The notes below the pieces were generated by a model that saw nothing but the letters and a program-made list of their open reading frames with translations, was not told the origin of the DNA and made no database searches. The position numbers and the translations under genes were made by a program. 54,572 bases of DNA from Acetatifactor sp. (lineage in GTDB: Bacteria; Bacillota; Clostridia; Lachnospirales; Lachnospiraceae), in contig JAEDDX010000010.1 of assembly GCA_016293615.1 (NCBI GenBank), forward strand, positions 1 to 54,572, read 5' to 3'. Positions 26,033-35,388 of the stretch are shown here, piece after piece. How positions within the stretch are numbered: the first letter of the stretch is position 1; every line of letters starts with the position of its first letter.

Positions 26033-27676
26033 GTGATCACTACTGTGCAATTCGCGGATTTTTATCATAATATGACCCTTGAGACATATGCGGATGAAAA
26101 CGAAATGCATGAGATCTTTGCAAAAAACATAGTCCCAATGACTTCCGGACTGTCCATCGGACGATTGAATATCAATGACACGGTTGACCTGTTCCTGGAT
26201 CCGGAGGGATATGAGGAAGAGGGCGGCATACATAACCGGTATGTCAATCCGGACCGGGTTGTGACCGGGATCCACATCTGGAGAAAGAAAGGAAGTGTCT
26301 GGACGGAAGAGGACAAGAAGGCGGTTCAGCTTCTGGCTGAGAGCCTGTATATTTTCGGCGGACGCTTTATGATGCTGAAGATGGCCCGGGAGGCCGCCAT
26401 GACAGACCGCCCCACAGGGATTCCCAATGTGATCGGCATCAAAAACTTTGCGGAGAAACGGGCTTCTTCCGGCATGTTGGAGCAGATGTGCTGTTTCTTT
26501 ATCAATCTGAAAAATTTTAAACTCGTCAACAGACAGTTTTCCACCGAGATCGGAGATATTATTCTGAAACAGTTCAGCGAGCAGCTGTTTGCCGCAATGC
26601 AGTCAATAGACGGTTATGCCGGAAGATTGGGCGGAGATAATTTTGTGGCGCTGGCAGAAAAGAGCTCATTAGCAAGGGCGTGTGAGAAGATTACCTCCAT
26701 CCATGCTTCTGTTTATATCAACGGTGTGAAGATGGATTTCCCTGTGAAGATCAGAGCCGGCTATTCCGGCATCGGCAAAGAAGGCGTGATGGAAGCAGTC
26801 AACATGTCGAACATTGCCATGCAGTATGCGAGGCGCAGAAATCAGGAGCTGATGGCCTTTGAGACCTATATGCTGGAAAATACCATGCGCGAGAAGAAGG
26901 TATCGGAGAGCTTCTCCAACGCACTGAAGAATAAGGAGTTCGTTGCATTTTATCAGCCCAAGGTGGATTCGGCGACGAACACAATCTGCGGAGCGGAGGC
27001 TCTGGTTAGATGGGTTCAGCCCGGCAGAGTGGTTCCGCCAATGGAGTTTATCCCGACATTGGAGAGAGAGGGCAGTATCTGCCTGCTTGATTTCTATATG
27101 CTGGATCTGGTCTGCAGACACATCAGGCACTGGATGGATGCGGGAATCGAGCCTGTCAGGGTTTCCGTGAATTTCTCCAAGCACCATTTGCAGAATGAGA
27201 ACCTGGTAGCACAGATCGTGGAGGTCCTTCAAAAACACCGGGTGCCTTCGAAGTACATCGAAATCGAACTGACCGAGATGTCGGATTATGAGGATTTCTC
27301 CGTAATGAAGAATTTCGTGGACGCCCTCAAGAGCTACGGAATCGAAAGCTCCATTGATGATTTCGGAACCGGTTATTCCTCACTTACCCTGCTTCGCGAT
27401 CTGGCTGTGGAGACGGTGAAACTGGACAGAAGCTTTGTGGTAAATCTGCAGGAAGGTCAGGAAAAGGATAAGGTCATGATCGAGTCCATCGCCCATCTGG
27501 TCAAGGCATTCGGAATGACGGTTTTAGTGGAGGGCGTAGAGACCTGGGAACAGTACCGGTATCTGAAGGAAGTCGGCTGTAATGTGATTCAGGGCTATCT
27601 GTTCGACAGACCGATGAACATGCAGGATTTCACGGACAAGCTAATTTCCGGCAGGCTGTATGGTTCGAAAGAGTAA
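26033..27676 (+). CDS. c-di-GMP phosphodiesterase (degenerate GGDEF plus EAL domains)
   Basis: A 547-residue cytoplasmic protein: an N-terminal sensor-like region (about 1-115), a GGDEF-type domain (about 120-270) and an EAL domain (about 290-540). The GGDEF signature reads GGDNF (200-204), so cyclase activity is unlikely, though GTP binding is possible. EAL residues are complete: E322-A-L, 'SVNFSKHHL', 'IELTEM', the DD of 'DDFGTGYSS' (442-443), 'VKLDRSF', 'EGVET' (Glu500) and 'QGYLFDRP'. It therefore probably breaks down c-di-GMP. The start is GTG with the strong site TAGGAGGTGA, and a terminator follows directly. Confidence 0.9.
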   Translation: MITTVQFADFYHNMTLETYADENEMHEIFAKNIVPMTSGLSIGRLNINDTVDLFLDPEGYEEEGGIHNRYVNPDRVVTGIHIWRKKGSVWTEEDKKAVQLLAESLYIFGGRFMMLKMAREAAMTDRPTGIPNVIGIKNFAEKRASSGMLEQMCCFFINLKNFKLVNRQFSTEIGDIILKQFSEQLFAAMQSIDGYAGRLGGDNFVALAEKSSLARACEKITSIHASVYINGVKMDFPVKIRAGYSGIGKEGVMEAVNMSNIAMQYARRRNQELMAFETYMLENTMREKKVSESFSNALKNKEFVAFYQPKVDSATNTICGAEALVRWVQPGRVVPPMEFIPTLEREGSICLLDFYMLDLVCRHIRHWMDAGIEPVRVSVNFSKHHLQNENLVAQIVEVLQKHRVPSKYIEIELTEMSDYEDFSVMKNFVDALKSYGIESSIDDFGTGYSSLTLLRDLAVETVKLDRSFVVNLQEGQEKDKVMIESIAHLVKAFGMTVLVEGVETWEQYRYLKEVGCNVIQGYLFDRPMNMQDFTDKLISGRLYGSKE

Positions 27677-27695
27677 AAAAGATAAAAGCAGTTTG

Positions 27696-27725
27696 ACTGC
27701 CGGGCAGATGCCCGGCAGTTGTTTT
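27696..27725 (+). terminator. Rho-independent terminator
   Basis: A perfect 10-bp stem ACTGCCGGGC / GCCCGGCAGT with an AGAT loop is followed by TGTTTTC. Confidence 0.85.
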
Positions 27726-27819
27726 CTGAGCCTTTGTTTTCGGAAGGGTCTTTTACGTAAATCCTGCAGGAGCAGGAGGAAGCCCCCTCCGAAACGGGCG
27801 TTTACGAAAGGAGATCGCA

Positions 27820-28158
27820 ATGGAGAAACGATTAAAAGACTATCTTGCAAGGATGGAGCAGCAGACTGCGGCTGAGATGACTGAGGAGGAACGCAGAAGA
27901 GTGCTGCGGGATCTGTTGACTAACATTGGTTTTTTCCAGCATGAGAGGCTGGTGCATCTGATCGTCACGGTGGTATTCGCCCTGCTGACCGTGATGTCCA
28001 TGCTCATCAGCCTTCTGCTGGAGGCGGCCCTTGGTTTTATCCTGCCGCTGGCCTTTATGGTGCTGCTTGTTCCCTACATCAGGCATTATTATATTCTGGA
28101 GAACGGCGTCCAGAAGCTGTATACCTATTATGACAGATTGTCTGCAGGGCTGGGTTGA
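27820..28158 (+). CDS. Small membrane protein of unknown function
   Basis: A 112-residue protein with a charged N-terminal helix (about 1-42) and two adjacent membrane segments (about 45-66 and 69-88) joined by a short turn, ending in a short polar tail with several tyrosines. The start has GAAAGGAGA upstream. No family was recognised. It stands alone between the EAL gene's terminator and a 252-base gap before the ABC exporter genes. Confidence 0.6.
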   Translation: MEKRLKDYLARMEQQTAAEMTEEERRRVLRDLLTNIGFFQHERLVHLIVTVVFALLTVMSMLISLLLEAALGFILPLAFMVLLVPYIRHYYILENGVQKLYTYYDRLSAGLG

Positions 28159-28322
28159 ATGCTGGGCTGCAGGAGGTAATCGTAAAGATTTCGCCGTGAG
28201 GAACACCTGCGCGGGCTGAAAACAGATCGCATCAGCGGCCGCACGGTGCGGCAATATCACGGGCGGGACACTTTGGTGTGTCTATGTTGCAAAAAAAGAC
28301 ATACAGACTGCAATTTAGTACA

Positions 28323-28351
28323 TTTACGAAGCACAGGCTGAGGGATAGAAT
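28323..28351 (+). promoter_or_regulatory. Possible promoter for the ABC exporter genes
   Basis: TTTACG (28323-28328), a 17-base spacer and TAGAAT (28346-28351). The surrounding 252-base gap (28159-28410) otherwise holds two small hairpins without T-runs: GCCGCA-cgg-TGCGGC (28238-28252) and one formed by GACAC/GTGTGTC just after. Confidence 0.45.
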
Positions 28352-28410
28352 GATGGTATTCAGACGGGATATGACAGTTCAGCATGGCTCGTCAAGGAGG
28401 AAAACGGAGC

Positions 28411-30183
28411 ATGAATCAGAAACCCAAACACAAAATCGGATGGCTCTGGGAAAACATGAAGGGATACAGGGTCTTATATGCAGTTGGTATTTTAGGAACC
28501 ATTGTATATAACATCATGCAGCTGACGGTACCTTTCATTTCATCCAAGATCGTAGATCTGTTCCTGGCCGGTGAGAAGGCCGCGGAAAATCTGAGCCTTC
28601 ACAGAGACCTTTTTTACAAGCTTGTGGCAGCTATGGTGCTGCTCACTTTTTTGCGAACGACAGTGGTCTATCTGGTCTGCCTGGATATGGAGAAGGTATC
28701 ACAGAAGGTATTATACCGGATCAGAACCTATCTGTTTGACAAGATCGAGACGCAGGACATGCGCTTCTACAACACCTTCAGAACAGGTGATCTGATGACC
28801 CGTGTGACCGGCGATCTGGACGCGATCCGTCATATGATTGCCTGGGTGCTGCGTGCCATTATTGAGTCGTTCTCGCTGTTTTTTGCGACTGCGGTCTACT
28901 TTTTCTGCATGGACTGGCTGCTTGCCCTCTGCGTACTGGCCATTGCGCCCTTCATCTTCCTGATCATCAGGCTGTTTCGCGATAAGGTGGCACCCAGACA
29001 TAAGCAACTTCGAGAGAAACACGCGCAGATGAATACGGCTGCCCAGGAAAACATCTCCGGCAACAGAGTGGTCAAAGCGTTCGCAAGGGAAGAGTATGAG
29101 ATACAAAAATTCGATGAGTGCAACAAGGATTACGCCCGGATGAATGAGAAGACGGCGATGACATGGCTGACCTACTTCCCCTATGTTGAGACCTTCGCAA
29201 ACCTGATGCCTCTGGTACTGCTTCTGGTGGGCGGTATCTTTATCATCAACGGCCGGATCACAATGGGTGAGTATGTTGCGTTCTCCGGCCTGATCTGGGC
29301 AGTACAGCAGCCGATGAGAATGATGGGCAACATCATGAACGAATTCCAGAGATTCTCTGCAGCCTCCGAGAAGGTAATGGAGATCTACTACTCAGAGCCT
29401 GCCATCGTGGACGCACCGGATGCCATCGACAGACCTGAGCGGTTTGCCGGCAGGATCGAGTTTAAACATGTTTCCTTCCAGTACGAGGATGGCAATCTTC
29501 CGGTACTCAGGGATGTGTCCTTCGTGATCGAGCCCGGGCAGACAGTGGCAATCATGGGCGAGACCGGATGCGGCAAGACCTCTCTGATCAATATGATCCC
29601 GAGGTTCTACGAGCCTACCGCCGGCGAGGTTCTGGTGGACGGATACAATGTCAGCAAGCTGAAGTTAAGGCAGCTGCGTAAAAACATCGGTCTGGCGACA
29701 CAGGATGTCCTGCTGTTCTCCGATACCATCGATGGAAATATTGCCTACGGAGACAGCTCCATCTCCCAGAAGGAAGTGGAGAAGTTTGCGAAATATTCCG
29801 CTGCGGCGGCCTTTATCTCCAAGATGCCGGAGGGGTATGAGACCATTGTGGGAGAGCGGGGAGTCGGCCTCTCGGGCGGACAGAAGCAGAGGATTTCGCT
29901 GGCGCGTGCGCTCGCGGTAAAGCCTGCAATTCTGATCCTGGACGATACGACTTCGGCTGTGGACATGGAGACTGAGAAGCAGATCCAGCACAGTCTGCAG
30001 GAACTGGATTTCCCCTGCACCAAGGTGATCATCGCGCAGAGAATCTCTACCACGAAGTCTGCCGATAAGATTCTGGTGATTCAGGACGGGCGGATCACGG
30101 AAGCCGGTACCCATGATGAACTGGTTGCGCAAAAAGGTTACTATTACAACCTTGTGAGATTACAGACGGGAGAGGAGGAATAG
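28411..30183 (+). CDS. ABC exporter, half-transporter with degenerate ATP site
   Basis: A 590-residue type IV ABC exporter: six membrane segments (about 15-320) then an ATPase domain. Walker A is GETGCGKTS (383-391) and the signature LSGGQ is at 487-491. In Walker B the catalytic Glu is Asp (Asp512 in 'ILILDDTTSAVD'), and the switch His is Gln543 ('IIAQRIST'). This is the hallmark of the non-hydrolysing side of heterodimeric exporters such as TM287/288 or BmrCD. The next gene, 3 bases on, supplies the catalytic half. ATG 28411, with AAGGAGG upstream, is preferred to 28384. Substrates may be drugs or lipids. Confidence 0.9.
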   Translation: MNQKPKHKIGWLWENMKGYRVLYAVGILGTIVYNIMQLTVPFISSKIVDLFLAGEKAAENLSLHRDLFYKLVAAMVLLTFLRTTVVYLVCLDMEKVSQKVLYRIRTYLFDKIETQDMRFYNTFRTGDLMTRVTGDLDAIRHMIAWVLRAIIESFSLFFATAVYFFCMDWLLALCVLAIAPFIFLIIRLFRDKVAPRHKQLREKHAQMNTAAQENISGNRVVKAFAREEYEIQKFDECNKDYARMNEKTAMTWLTYFPYVETFANLMPLVLLLVGGIFIINGRITMGEYVAFSGLIWAVQQPMRMMGNIMNEFQRFSAASEKVMEIYYSEPAIVDAPDAIDRPERFAGRIEFKHVSFQYEDGNLPVLRDVSFVIEPGQTVAIMGETGCGKTSLINMIPRFYEPTAGEVLVDGYNVSKLKLRQLRKNIGLATQDVLLFSDTIDGNIAYGDSSISQKEVEKFAKYSAAAAFISKMPEGYETIVGERGVGLSGGQKQRISLARALAVKPAILILDDTTSAVDMETEKQIQHSLQELDFPCTKVIIAQRISTTKSADKILVIQDGRITEAGTHDELVAQKGYYYNLVRLQTGEEE

Positions 30184-30186
30184 GGT

Positions 30187-31968
30187 ATGGCAAGAAAGAA
30201 TACATACAAAGAAGACGAAGTGCTGGAAACACCCTTTGACTACCATCACCTGCTCCGCGCTTTCGTCTATATCAGAAAGTATCTGAACAAGATGATTCTG
30301 GCGCTCATTCTGAGCGCACTGGGCGGTATTCTGGGTCTGTTCGGACCCATGATCACCCAGAAGGCTTTGGATGAAGCGATTCCGCAGGCAGATATCGGTA
30401 TGCTGCTTACGCTGGTTGGTCTTCTGGTGGTTACCTTTGTGGTTGCGATCCTCTTTACGACGATTCGCTCCAAGATCATGATCCGCGTCAGCCAGAATAT
30501 TATTTACGATATCAGAAAAGATATCTTCGAGCATCTGCAGAAGCTGCCGTTCCAGTATTATGACGACAGACCGCACGGCAAGATTTTGATCCGCGTCGTA
30601 AACTATGTGAACTCAGTCTCTGATATGCTGTCCAACGGACTGATCAATGTGGTGCTCGAGATCATGAACCTGGTCTTCATCGTTATCTTCATGTTCATGG
30701 TCGATGTCAAGCTTTCCTTGGTCGTTATGGCGGGCGTGCCTGTGCTGGGCGTGTTTATGATGTATATCAAGAATAAGCAGAGAAAGGCCTGGCAGCAGGT
30801 TTCCAACAAGAATTCCAACCTGAATGCCTACCTGCAGGAGAACATTGTCGGTGCGAGAATCACCCAGATGTTCGCGAGAGAAGAGGAGAATGCGGAGACC
30901 TTTGCCACTCTGTCCGACAGATGCCGCAGCGCCTGGATGAAGGCTGTTATGTACAGCAATATGGTCTGGCCCGGTATCGATGATATTTCGGTTCTGGTAC
31001 GGGCGGCTATCTTTATCTTCGGCCTGATTGTGTTCGGACAGGGCAATACCAGTCTGGGAACCATCATCGCGATCACCTCATATGCGGCCCGCTTCTGGCA
31101 GCCTATTATGAACCTGGGTAATATTTTCAATAACTTTATCAATAACATCGCTTATCTGGAGAGAATCTTCGAGACCCTCGACGAGCCCGTGACAGTCTGT
31201 GATGCAGAGGATGCCAAGGAGATGCCGCGCATCGAGGGAGAGGTGACCTTCGATCATGTAACCTTTGGGTATGAGGAGGGCAAGACCGTCCTGAATGACC
31301 TGTCCTTTACCGTAAAACCGGGTGAGAGTGTGGCTCTGGTCGGCCCTACCGGTGCGGGCAAGAGCACCATCGTCAACCTGATATCCAGATTCTATAATGT
31401 GAACAGCGGACGTATACTGATTGACGGGCAGGACATCTCCAAGGTGACGCTGCATTCCCTTCGATCTCAGATGGGCATCATGCTGCAGGACAGCTTTATA
31501 TTCTCCGGCACCATCGAGGACAACATCCGTTACGGCAAGCTGGATGCAACCATGGACGAGATCATCGCTGCCAGCCGGACGGTCTGTGCGGATGAGTTTA
31601 TCGGCAGGTTCCCGGATGCCTATCAGACAGAGGTCAAGGAGAGAGGTTCCCTGCTTTCTCAGGGACAGAAGCAGTTGATTTCCTTTGCCAGAACGCTGAT
31701 TTCAAACCCGGCCATTCTGGTGCTGGATGAGGCGACCTCCAGTATCGATGTACAGACGGAGCGCGCTTTACAGCAGGGTCTGAATGCGATGCTGCAGGGA
31801 AGAACCTCCTTCATCATTGCCCACAGACTCTCCACTATCAAAAACTGTGACAAGATCATGTATGTGGATCAGGGCGGCGTGCTTGAGTGCGGAACCCATG
31901 AGGAACTGATGGAACAGAAAGGATATTATTACCGTCTCTATACGGCACAAATGGAAGATATCGCATGA
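30187..31968 (+). CDS. ABC exporter, half-transporter with catalytic ATP site
   Basis: A 593-residue partner of the preceding gene: six membrane segments then an ATPase domain. Walker A is GPTGAGKST (386-394), Walker B is 'ILVLDEATSSID' with Glu515, and the switch is His546 ('IIAHRLST'), all canonical. The signature loop is LSQGQ (490-494) rather than LSGGQ. In the dimer this altered loop would face the degenerate Walker A/B of the partner, leaving one good and one poor ATP site. A terminator follows at 31992-32025. Confidence 0.9.
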   Translation: MARKNTYKEDEVLETPFDYHHLLRAFVYIRKYLNKMILALILSALGGILGLFGPMITQKALDEAIPQADIGMLLTLVGLLVVTFVVAILFTTIRSKIMIRVSQNIIYDIRKDIFEHLQKLPFQYYDDRPHGKILIRVVNYVNSVSDMLSNGLINVVLEIMNLVFIVIFMFMVDVKLSLVVMAGVPVLGVFMMYIKNKQRKAWQQVSNKNSNLNAYLQENIVGARITQMFAREEENAETFATLSDRCRSAWMKAVMYSNMVWPGIDDISVLVRAAIFIFGLIVFGQGNTSLGTIIAITSYAARFWQPIMNLGNIFNNFINNIAYLERIFETLDEPVTVCDAEDAKEMPRIEGEVTFDHVTFGYEEGKTVLNDLSFTVKPGESVALVGPTGAGKSTIVNLISRFYNVNSGRILIDGQDISKVTLHSLRSQMGIMLQDSFIFSGTIEDNIRYGKLDATMDEIIAASRTVCADEFIGRFPDAYQTEVKERGSLLSQGQKQLISFARTLISNPAILVLDEATSSIDVQTERALQQGLNAMLQGRTSFIIAHRLSTIKNCDKIMYVDQGGVLECGTHEELMEQKGYYYRLYTAQMEDIA

Positions 31969-31991
31969 CAATTGCGTAATAAAGTTTTCAG

Positions 31992-32025
31992 GGACACCCT
32001 ACAGACAGACCGGGGTGTCCTTTTT
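31992..32025 (+). terminator. Rho-independent terminator
   Basis: The stem GGACACCC / GGGTGTCC with a T5 tail ends the ABC exporter transcript. Confidence 0.85.
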
Positions 32026-32098
32026 GCATCAGCCTTGCTGTATGATACGACCGGACAGGCCTGCGGCATCGGGCGATGAATCGCGCGATAAGCTTTTG

Positions 32099-32127
32099 TT
32101 GTGTTTTTCGGCAAGAAGCGCTATAGT
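32099..32127 (+). promoter_or_regulatory. Promoter of the pseudo-histidine kinase gene
   Basis: TTGTGT (32099-32104), a 17-base spacer and TATAGT (32122-32127). It lies downstream of an in-frame ATG at 32015, so the true start must be later. Confidence 0.6.
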
Positions 32128-32200
32128 AGATAGTAGGGGAGTACAAAGGCGTATTCCCTGTTTGTGCGACAATAGTATGATGATTACTTCCGAGAGAGTG

Positions 32201-33541
32201 ATGCAAATGAGGATAGAGAAAAGCTTTTTCCCAAAAGTGGTTTTGCTACTGATCATCTTGGGCTTTGTGCTGGCTACGGTTTCCAACCCTGACCATGAGA
32301 CCTATGCACTGACGGTTGGAACAAGTATCTGCTTTTTCCTGGCGGCGCTGTTTACCGCCTATTATGTATTTACGCAGTCTAACCGCAAAACGGATCTTAT
32401 GGAGTATTCTCTGGAGGCCTTGGGCAAGACCTATCCCAGAATTGCCAGAATCAATTACCGGACCGGTGAATGCATCTTCATTAAGGACTGTGAAGAGAAG
32501 ATGAAGACCTTTGTGACATACGACTGGGAGACCTTCCGGGCTGACTTCCTCGCACAGATTCATCCGGAGGAAGTGGAAAAGTGCCGGACCTTTACAGCGC
32601 TCGAGAATTTCAGAAGAGCGGGGGAGCAGAATGTGGTGAGCGAAACCTGCATCTACCGGCGTCTGTTTCATGGAGAGTATCTGTGGATCCAGTGCTTCTT
32701 TCTTCCGGTGACGGATCAGGGTGCGGCGGATTGCGTGCTGATGTTTGCCAAGAATGTGGATGATTCCGTGAAGGCGGAGGAGCTTTATAAGAAACAGTTG
32801 GGACTGCTGCTGCAGAAGACGCGTAACGCCGAGCGTAAAAACAGAGAATACTTAAGAAGTCTTTCCGAGGATGTCCGCACGCCGATCGATGCAGCCATTC
32901 ATATGACCGAAAGCGCGAGCACAGCACTTGCTGAGGGCAACCTTGAGAAAACGCAGGTGTATCTGCGGAGTCTGAGCAGTATCGGAAGGTATCTGCAGAC
33001 TCAGCTGGATGACATGGACCACATCGGTTTGAAAAACGAGCAGTGGATGAACAGCACGAGGGAGAGATTCTGCCTGAAATGTATGTTGGAAGGCTGTTGG
33101 ATCTATTACACGGAGGCTGTGTTTGAAAGACGGGAAGAGCTATTCGAGCTGGTTGTGGAACCGCAGATCGAACGGGTATATGTGGGGGATGAGATCAGAC
33201 TGATTCAGCTGATCAACGCAATGATCACTGCGATCTGCCGCCACCGCAGGGAGGACGGAAAGGTAAAGCTTACCGTAAAACTGGCAGAGAGTGATGCGCA
33301 TAAGGATATCATTTCCTTCTGCGTGGTCGGTGAGAGCGATGGTTTTCTTCCCGCATTTCGCGAGATGATCGAATTGATGTTCACCGCGCAGCCCACGGAA
33401 GATTCAGACGGCGAGGAATATCTGCTGCCCGTCGGAATGGCGCTTAAGGTAATGGACGGGGAGATTCGGATGGATGATACCCAGACAAGTAACAATGTTA
33501 CGCTGGTGGTGCCGCTGCATAGAATAGAAAGAGCAGAATAA
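32201..33541 (+). CDS. Membrane pseudo-histidine kinase (phospho-acceptor His replaced)
   Basis: A 446-residue protein with two membrane segments (about 11-27 and 36-58), a PAS-like region (about 70-200) and a histidine-kinase-like core. The H-box, normally SHEIRTP or SHDIRTP, reads 'LSEDVRTPIDAAIHM', so the phospho-acceptor is Glu223. The ATP-binding part has no recognisable N-box asparagine and no G-boxes. The protein cannot be a normal kinase and may be a sensor or scaffold for others. The start could also be ATG 32207 or 32180; 32201 is chosen because it lies after the promoter and near a weak GAGAG site. No response regulator is adjacent. Confidence 0.7.
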   Translation: MQMRIEKSFFPKVVLLLIILGFVLATVSNPDHETYALTVGTSICFFLAALFTAYYVFTQSNRKTDLMEYSLEALGKTYPRIARINYRTGECIFIKDCEEKMKTFVTYDWETFRADFLAQIHPEEVEKCRTFTALENFRRAGEQNVVSETCIYRRLFHGEYLWIQCFFLPVTDQGAADCVLMFAKNVDDSVKAEELYKKQLGLLLQKTRNAERKNREYLRSLSEDVRTPIDAAIHMTESASTALAEGNLEKTQVYLRSLSSIGRYLQTQLDDMDHIGLKNEQWMNSTRERFCLKCMLEGCWIYYTEAVFERREELFELVVEPQIERVYVGDEIRLIQLINAMITAICRHRREDGKVKLTVKLAESDAHKDIISFCVVGESDGFLPAFREMIELMFTAQPTEDSDGEEYLLPVGMALKVMDGEIRMDDTQTSNNVTLVVPLHRIERAE

Positions 33542-33555
33542 GACCCTTTGGAATT

Positions 33556-33646
33556 GTGCCCTGCAAAGGTCCGTGTGTCTGTTACAGCCATAGGGAGTAT
33601 CAAATGGAAGGCGTCCCCGACAAGCCCTGCGTGTCTTGCTGCAGAC
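33556..33646 (+). repeat. Two diverged copies of the 13.3-kb repeat family
   Basis: 33556-33586 and 33611-33646 both match the GCGCCCCCGCCAAGACCTG and TGTCTGTTGC parts of the repeats at 13272-13423 at most positions. They lie between the pseudo-kinase and cardiolipin synthase genes, showing that the family is dispersed. Confidence 0.65.
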
Positions 33647-33700
33647 AAACAATTTCCGATGTGAGAGTGTTCAAAGAACCGATGGGAGCTTTGAGTTGAT

Positions 33701-35260
33701 ATGAAAATAGAAGAAAGATGGAAGAATGGTCTTGGAAACATCAAGACGATTATTTATGGCAGAACCTTTATCATATTGGTCGGCTTTCTGCTTCAGTTAG
33801 TGTTTCTGATTGAAGGATATATTGTGCTGCGCAAATACAGCTTCCTTTTTTATGTGCTGTTCGGAATCATCGGCGTGCTTGCCTTTATTTATATTTTCAA
33901 TCAGCGTTCCAGCCCGGACATGAAGCTTGCCTGGATGGTGCCGATTGCCATGTTTCCGATCTTCGGCGCTGTCTTTTATACGACGATTCTCTTTCAGCCC
34001 GGCGCGAAGAGACTTCGGGGCAGATTGGAGAAGCTTTCCGTGCAAACCGAAGACGCGATTGCAAAGAACGCGGATGTACTGCAGAAGCTCCATCAGGAAA
34101 GTCCGCATATGGCACAGTTGGGGTATTATCTTTTGAAACAGGATAACAGTCCCGTCTTCGGTCACACGAGCGTGAAATACTATCCCCTCGGAGACTACCA
34201 GTTTCCGGATATGCTGGAAGCACTCAAACAGGCGAAGAGATTTATTTTTCTGGAGTTCTTCATCGTGAGCGACGGACGTGTCTGGAACTCCATCCATGAC
34301 ATTCTGGTGGACAAAGCAAAGGCGGGAGTCGAGGTGCGCCTGATGTATGACGGTACGGATGTGCTGTTCAATCTGCCGAACTACTATCCCAGGATCCTCG
34401 AGAGTGAGGGCATTCAGTGCAGAATGTTCTCGCCGATCCGCCCGATCTTTTCCTCCCACTACAACAACAGAGACCACAGAAAGATCCTGGTGATCGACGG
34501 ACATACTGCCTTTACCGGAGGCATCAATCTTGCGGATGAATACATCAATGAGAAGGAACGGTTCGGACATTGGAAGGACACCGGCGTCAGACTCATAGGG
34601 GAGGCGGTCGAACGGTTTACCTATATGTTTCTCGAAATGTGGAATGCCGAAGCAAGGAGCAGTGAATCCTTTGGGGCATATGCCTATGAACGGGATGTGT
34701 ACGAGGAATCGGACGGCTATGTGATTCCGTACAGCTCCAGTCCGCTCGGCGATGAGCGCGTCGGGGAAAGCGTTTATCTCGACATCATCAATACCGCGCA
34801 CACCTATGTGCACATTATGACACCATACCTGATTCTCGACGACAGGATGCTGACTGCACTTTGTTATGCCGCGAAAAGGGGCGTGGAGGTGGTCATCCTG
34901 ATGCCCCATATTCCGGACAAAAAATACGCTTTCGCCCTGGCGAAGACTTACTACGGGCCGCTTCTGCAGGCCGGGGTCAGAATCTGTGAATACGGACCGG
35001 GCTTCGTCCATGCCAAGGTCTTCGTGGCAGATGGCGTGAAGGCTGTCGTGGGAACGGTCAATTTGGACTATCGAAGCCTGTATCATCATTTTGAATGCGG
35101 CGTGGTCCTTTACAGAAACTCTCAGATTGCGGCAATCGAGCAGGATTTTCAGGAGACTGTCGGAAAGAGCATAGAGCAGACGGAAGAGATGCTGGAACAT
35201 CGTCCCCTGTCGCAGAAAATCATCGGCTGGATCATGCGGATCATCGCACCGCTGATGTGA
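33701..35260 (+). CDS. cls: Cardiolipin synthase
   Basis: A 519-residue phospholipase-D superfamily protein. Two N-terminal membrane segments (about 20-42 and 46-64, with a third hydrophobic stretch near 80-95) precede two catalytic HKD motifs: 'HRKILVIDG' (His259, Lys261, Asp266) and 'HAKVFVADG' (His437, Lys439, Asp444). The enzyme joins two phosphatidylglycerols to cardiolipin and glycerol in the membrane. Length and layout are standard for bacterial Cls. The ribosome site GGGAG is modest. The gene stands alone between the repeats and an ECF sigma gene. Confidence 0.92.
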   Translation: MKIEERWKNGLGNIKTIIYGRTFIILVGFLLQLVFLIEGYIVLRKYSFLFYVLFGIIGVLAFIYIFNQRSSPDMKLAWMVPIAMFPIFGAVFYTTILFQPGAKRLRGRLEKLSVQTEDAIAKNADVLQKLHQESPHMAQLGYYLLKQDNSPVFGHTSVKYYPLGDYQFPDMLEALKQAKRFIFLEFFIVSDGRVWNSIHDILVDKAKAGVEVRLMYDGTDVLFNLPNYYPRILESEGIQCRMFSPIRPIFSSHYNNRDHRKILVIDGHTAFTGGINLADEYINEKERFGHWKDTGVRLIGEAVERFTYMFLEMWNAEARSSESFGAYAYERDVYEESDGYVIPYSSSPLGDERVGESVYLDIINTAHTYVHIMTPYLILDDRMLTALCYAAKRGVEVVILMPHIPDKKYAFALAKTYYGPLLQAGVRICEYGPGFVHAKVFVADGVKAVVGTVNLDYRSLYHHFECGVVLYRNSQIAAIEQDFQETVGKSIEQTEEMLEHRPLSQKIIGWIMRIIAPLM

Positions 35261-35329
35261 GGTGGCAGCGGGGAAAGCGCCCTGCGGGAACGAGCTTGGG
35301 TAAAAAGTTTGATAAAATGAAATCATTCA

Positions 35330-35356
35330 GGAACTTTTTGAAAGAAATGTAGTCTA
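35330..35356 (+). promoter_or_regulatory. ECF-sigma-type promoter (probable autoregulation)
   Basis: GGAAC followed by TTTTT (35330-35334), a 17-base gap and GTCTA (35352-35356), about 33 bases before the sigma ATG. It is a close match to the usual ECF pattern and places an in-frame ATG at 35359 at the transcription start, so it cannot be the real start. Confidence 0.65.
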
Positions 35357-35388
35357 TTATGGTATACAGGTACAAAGGAGGGCCTACC

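Noticed and set aside
32015..32200. Earlier start for the pseudo-histidine kinase
   Set aside because: The stretch overlaps the upstream terminator and the promoter, and its translation does not resemble a protein N-terminus.
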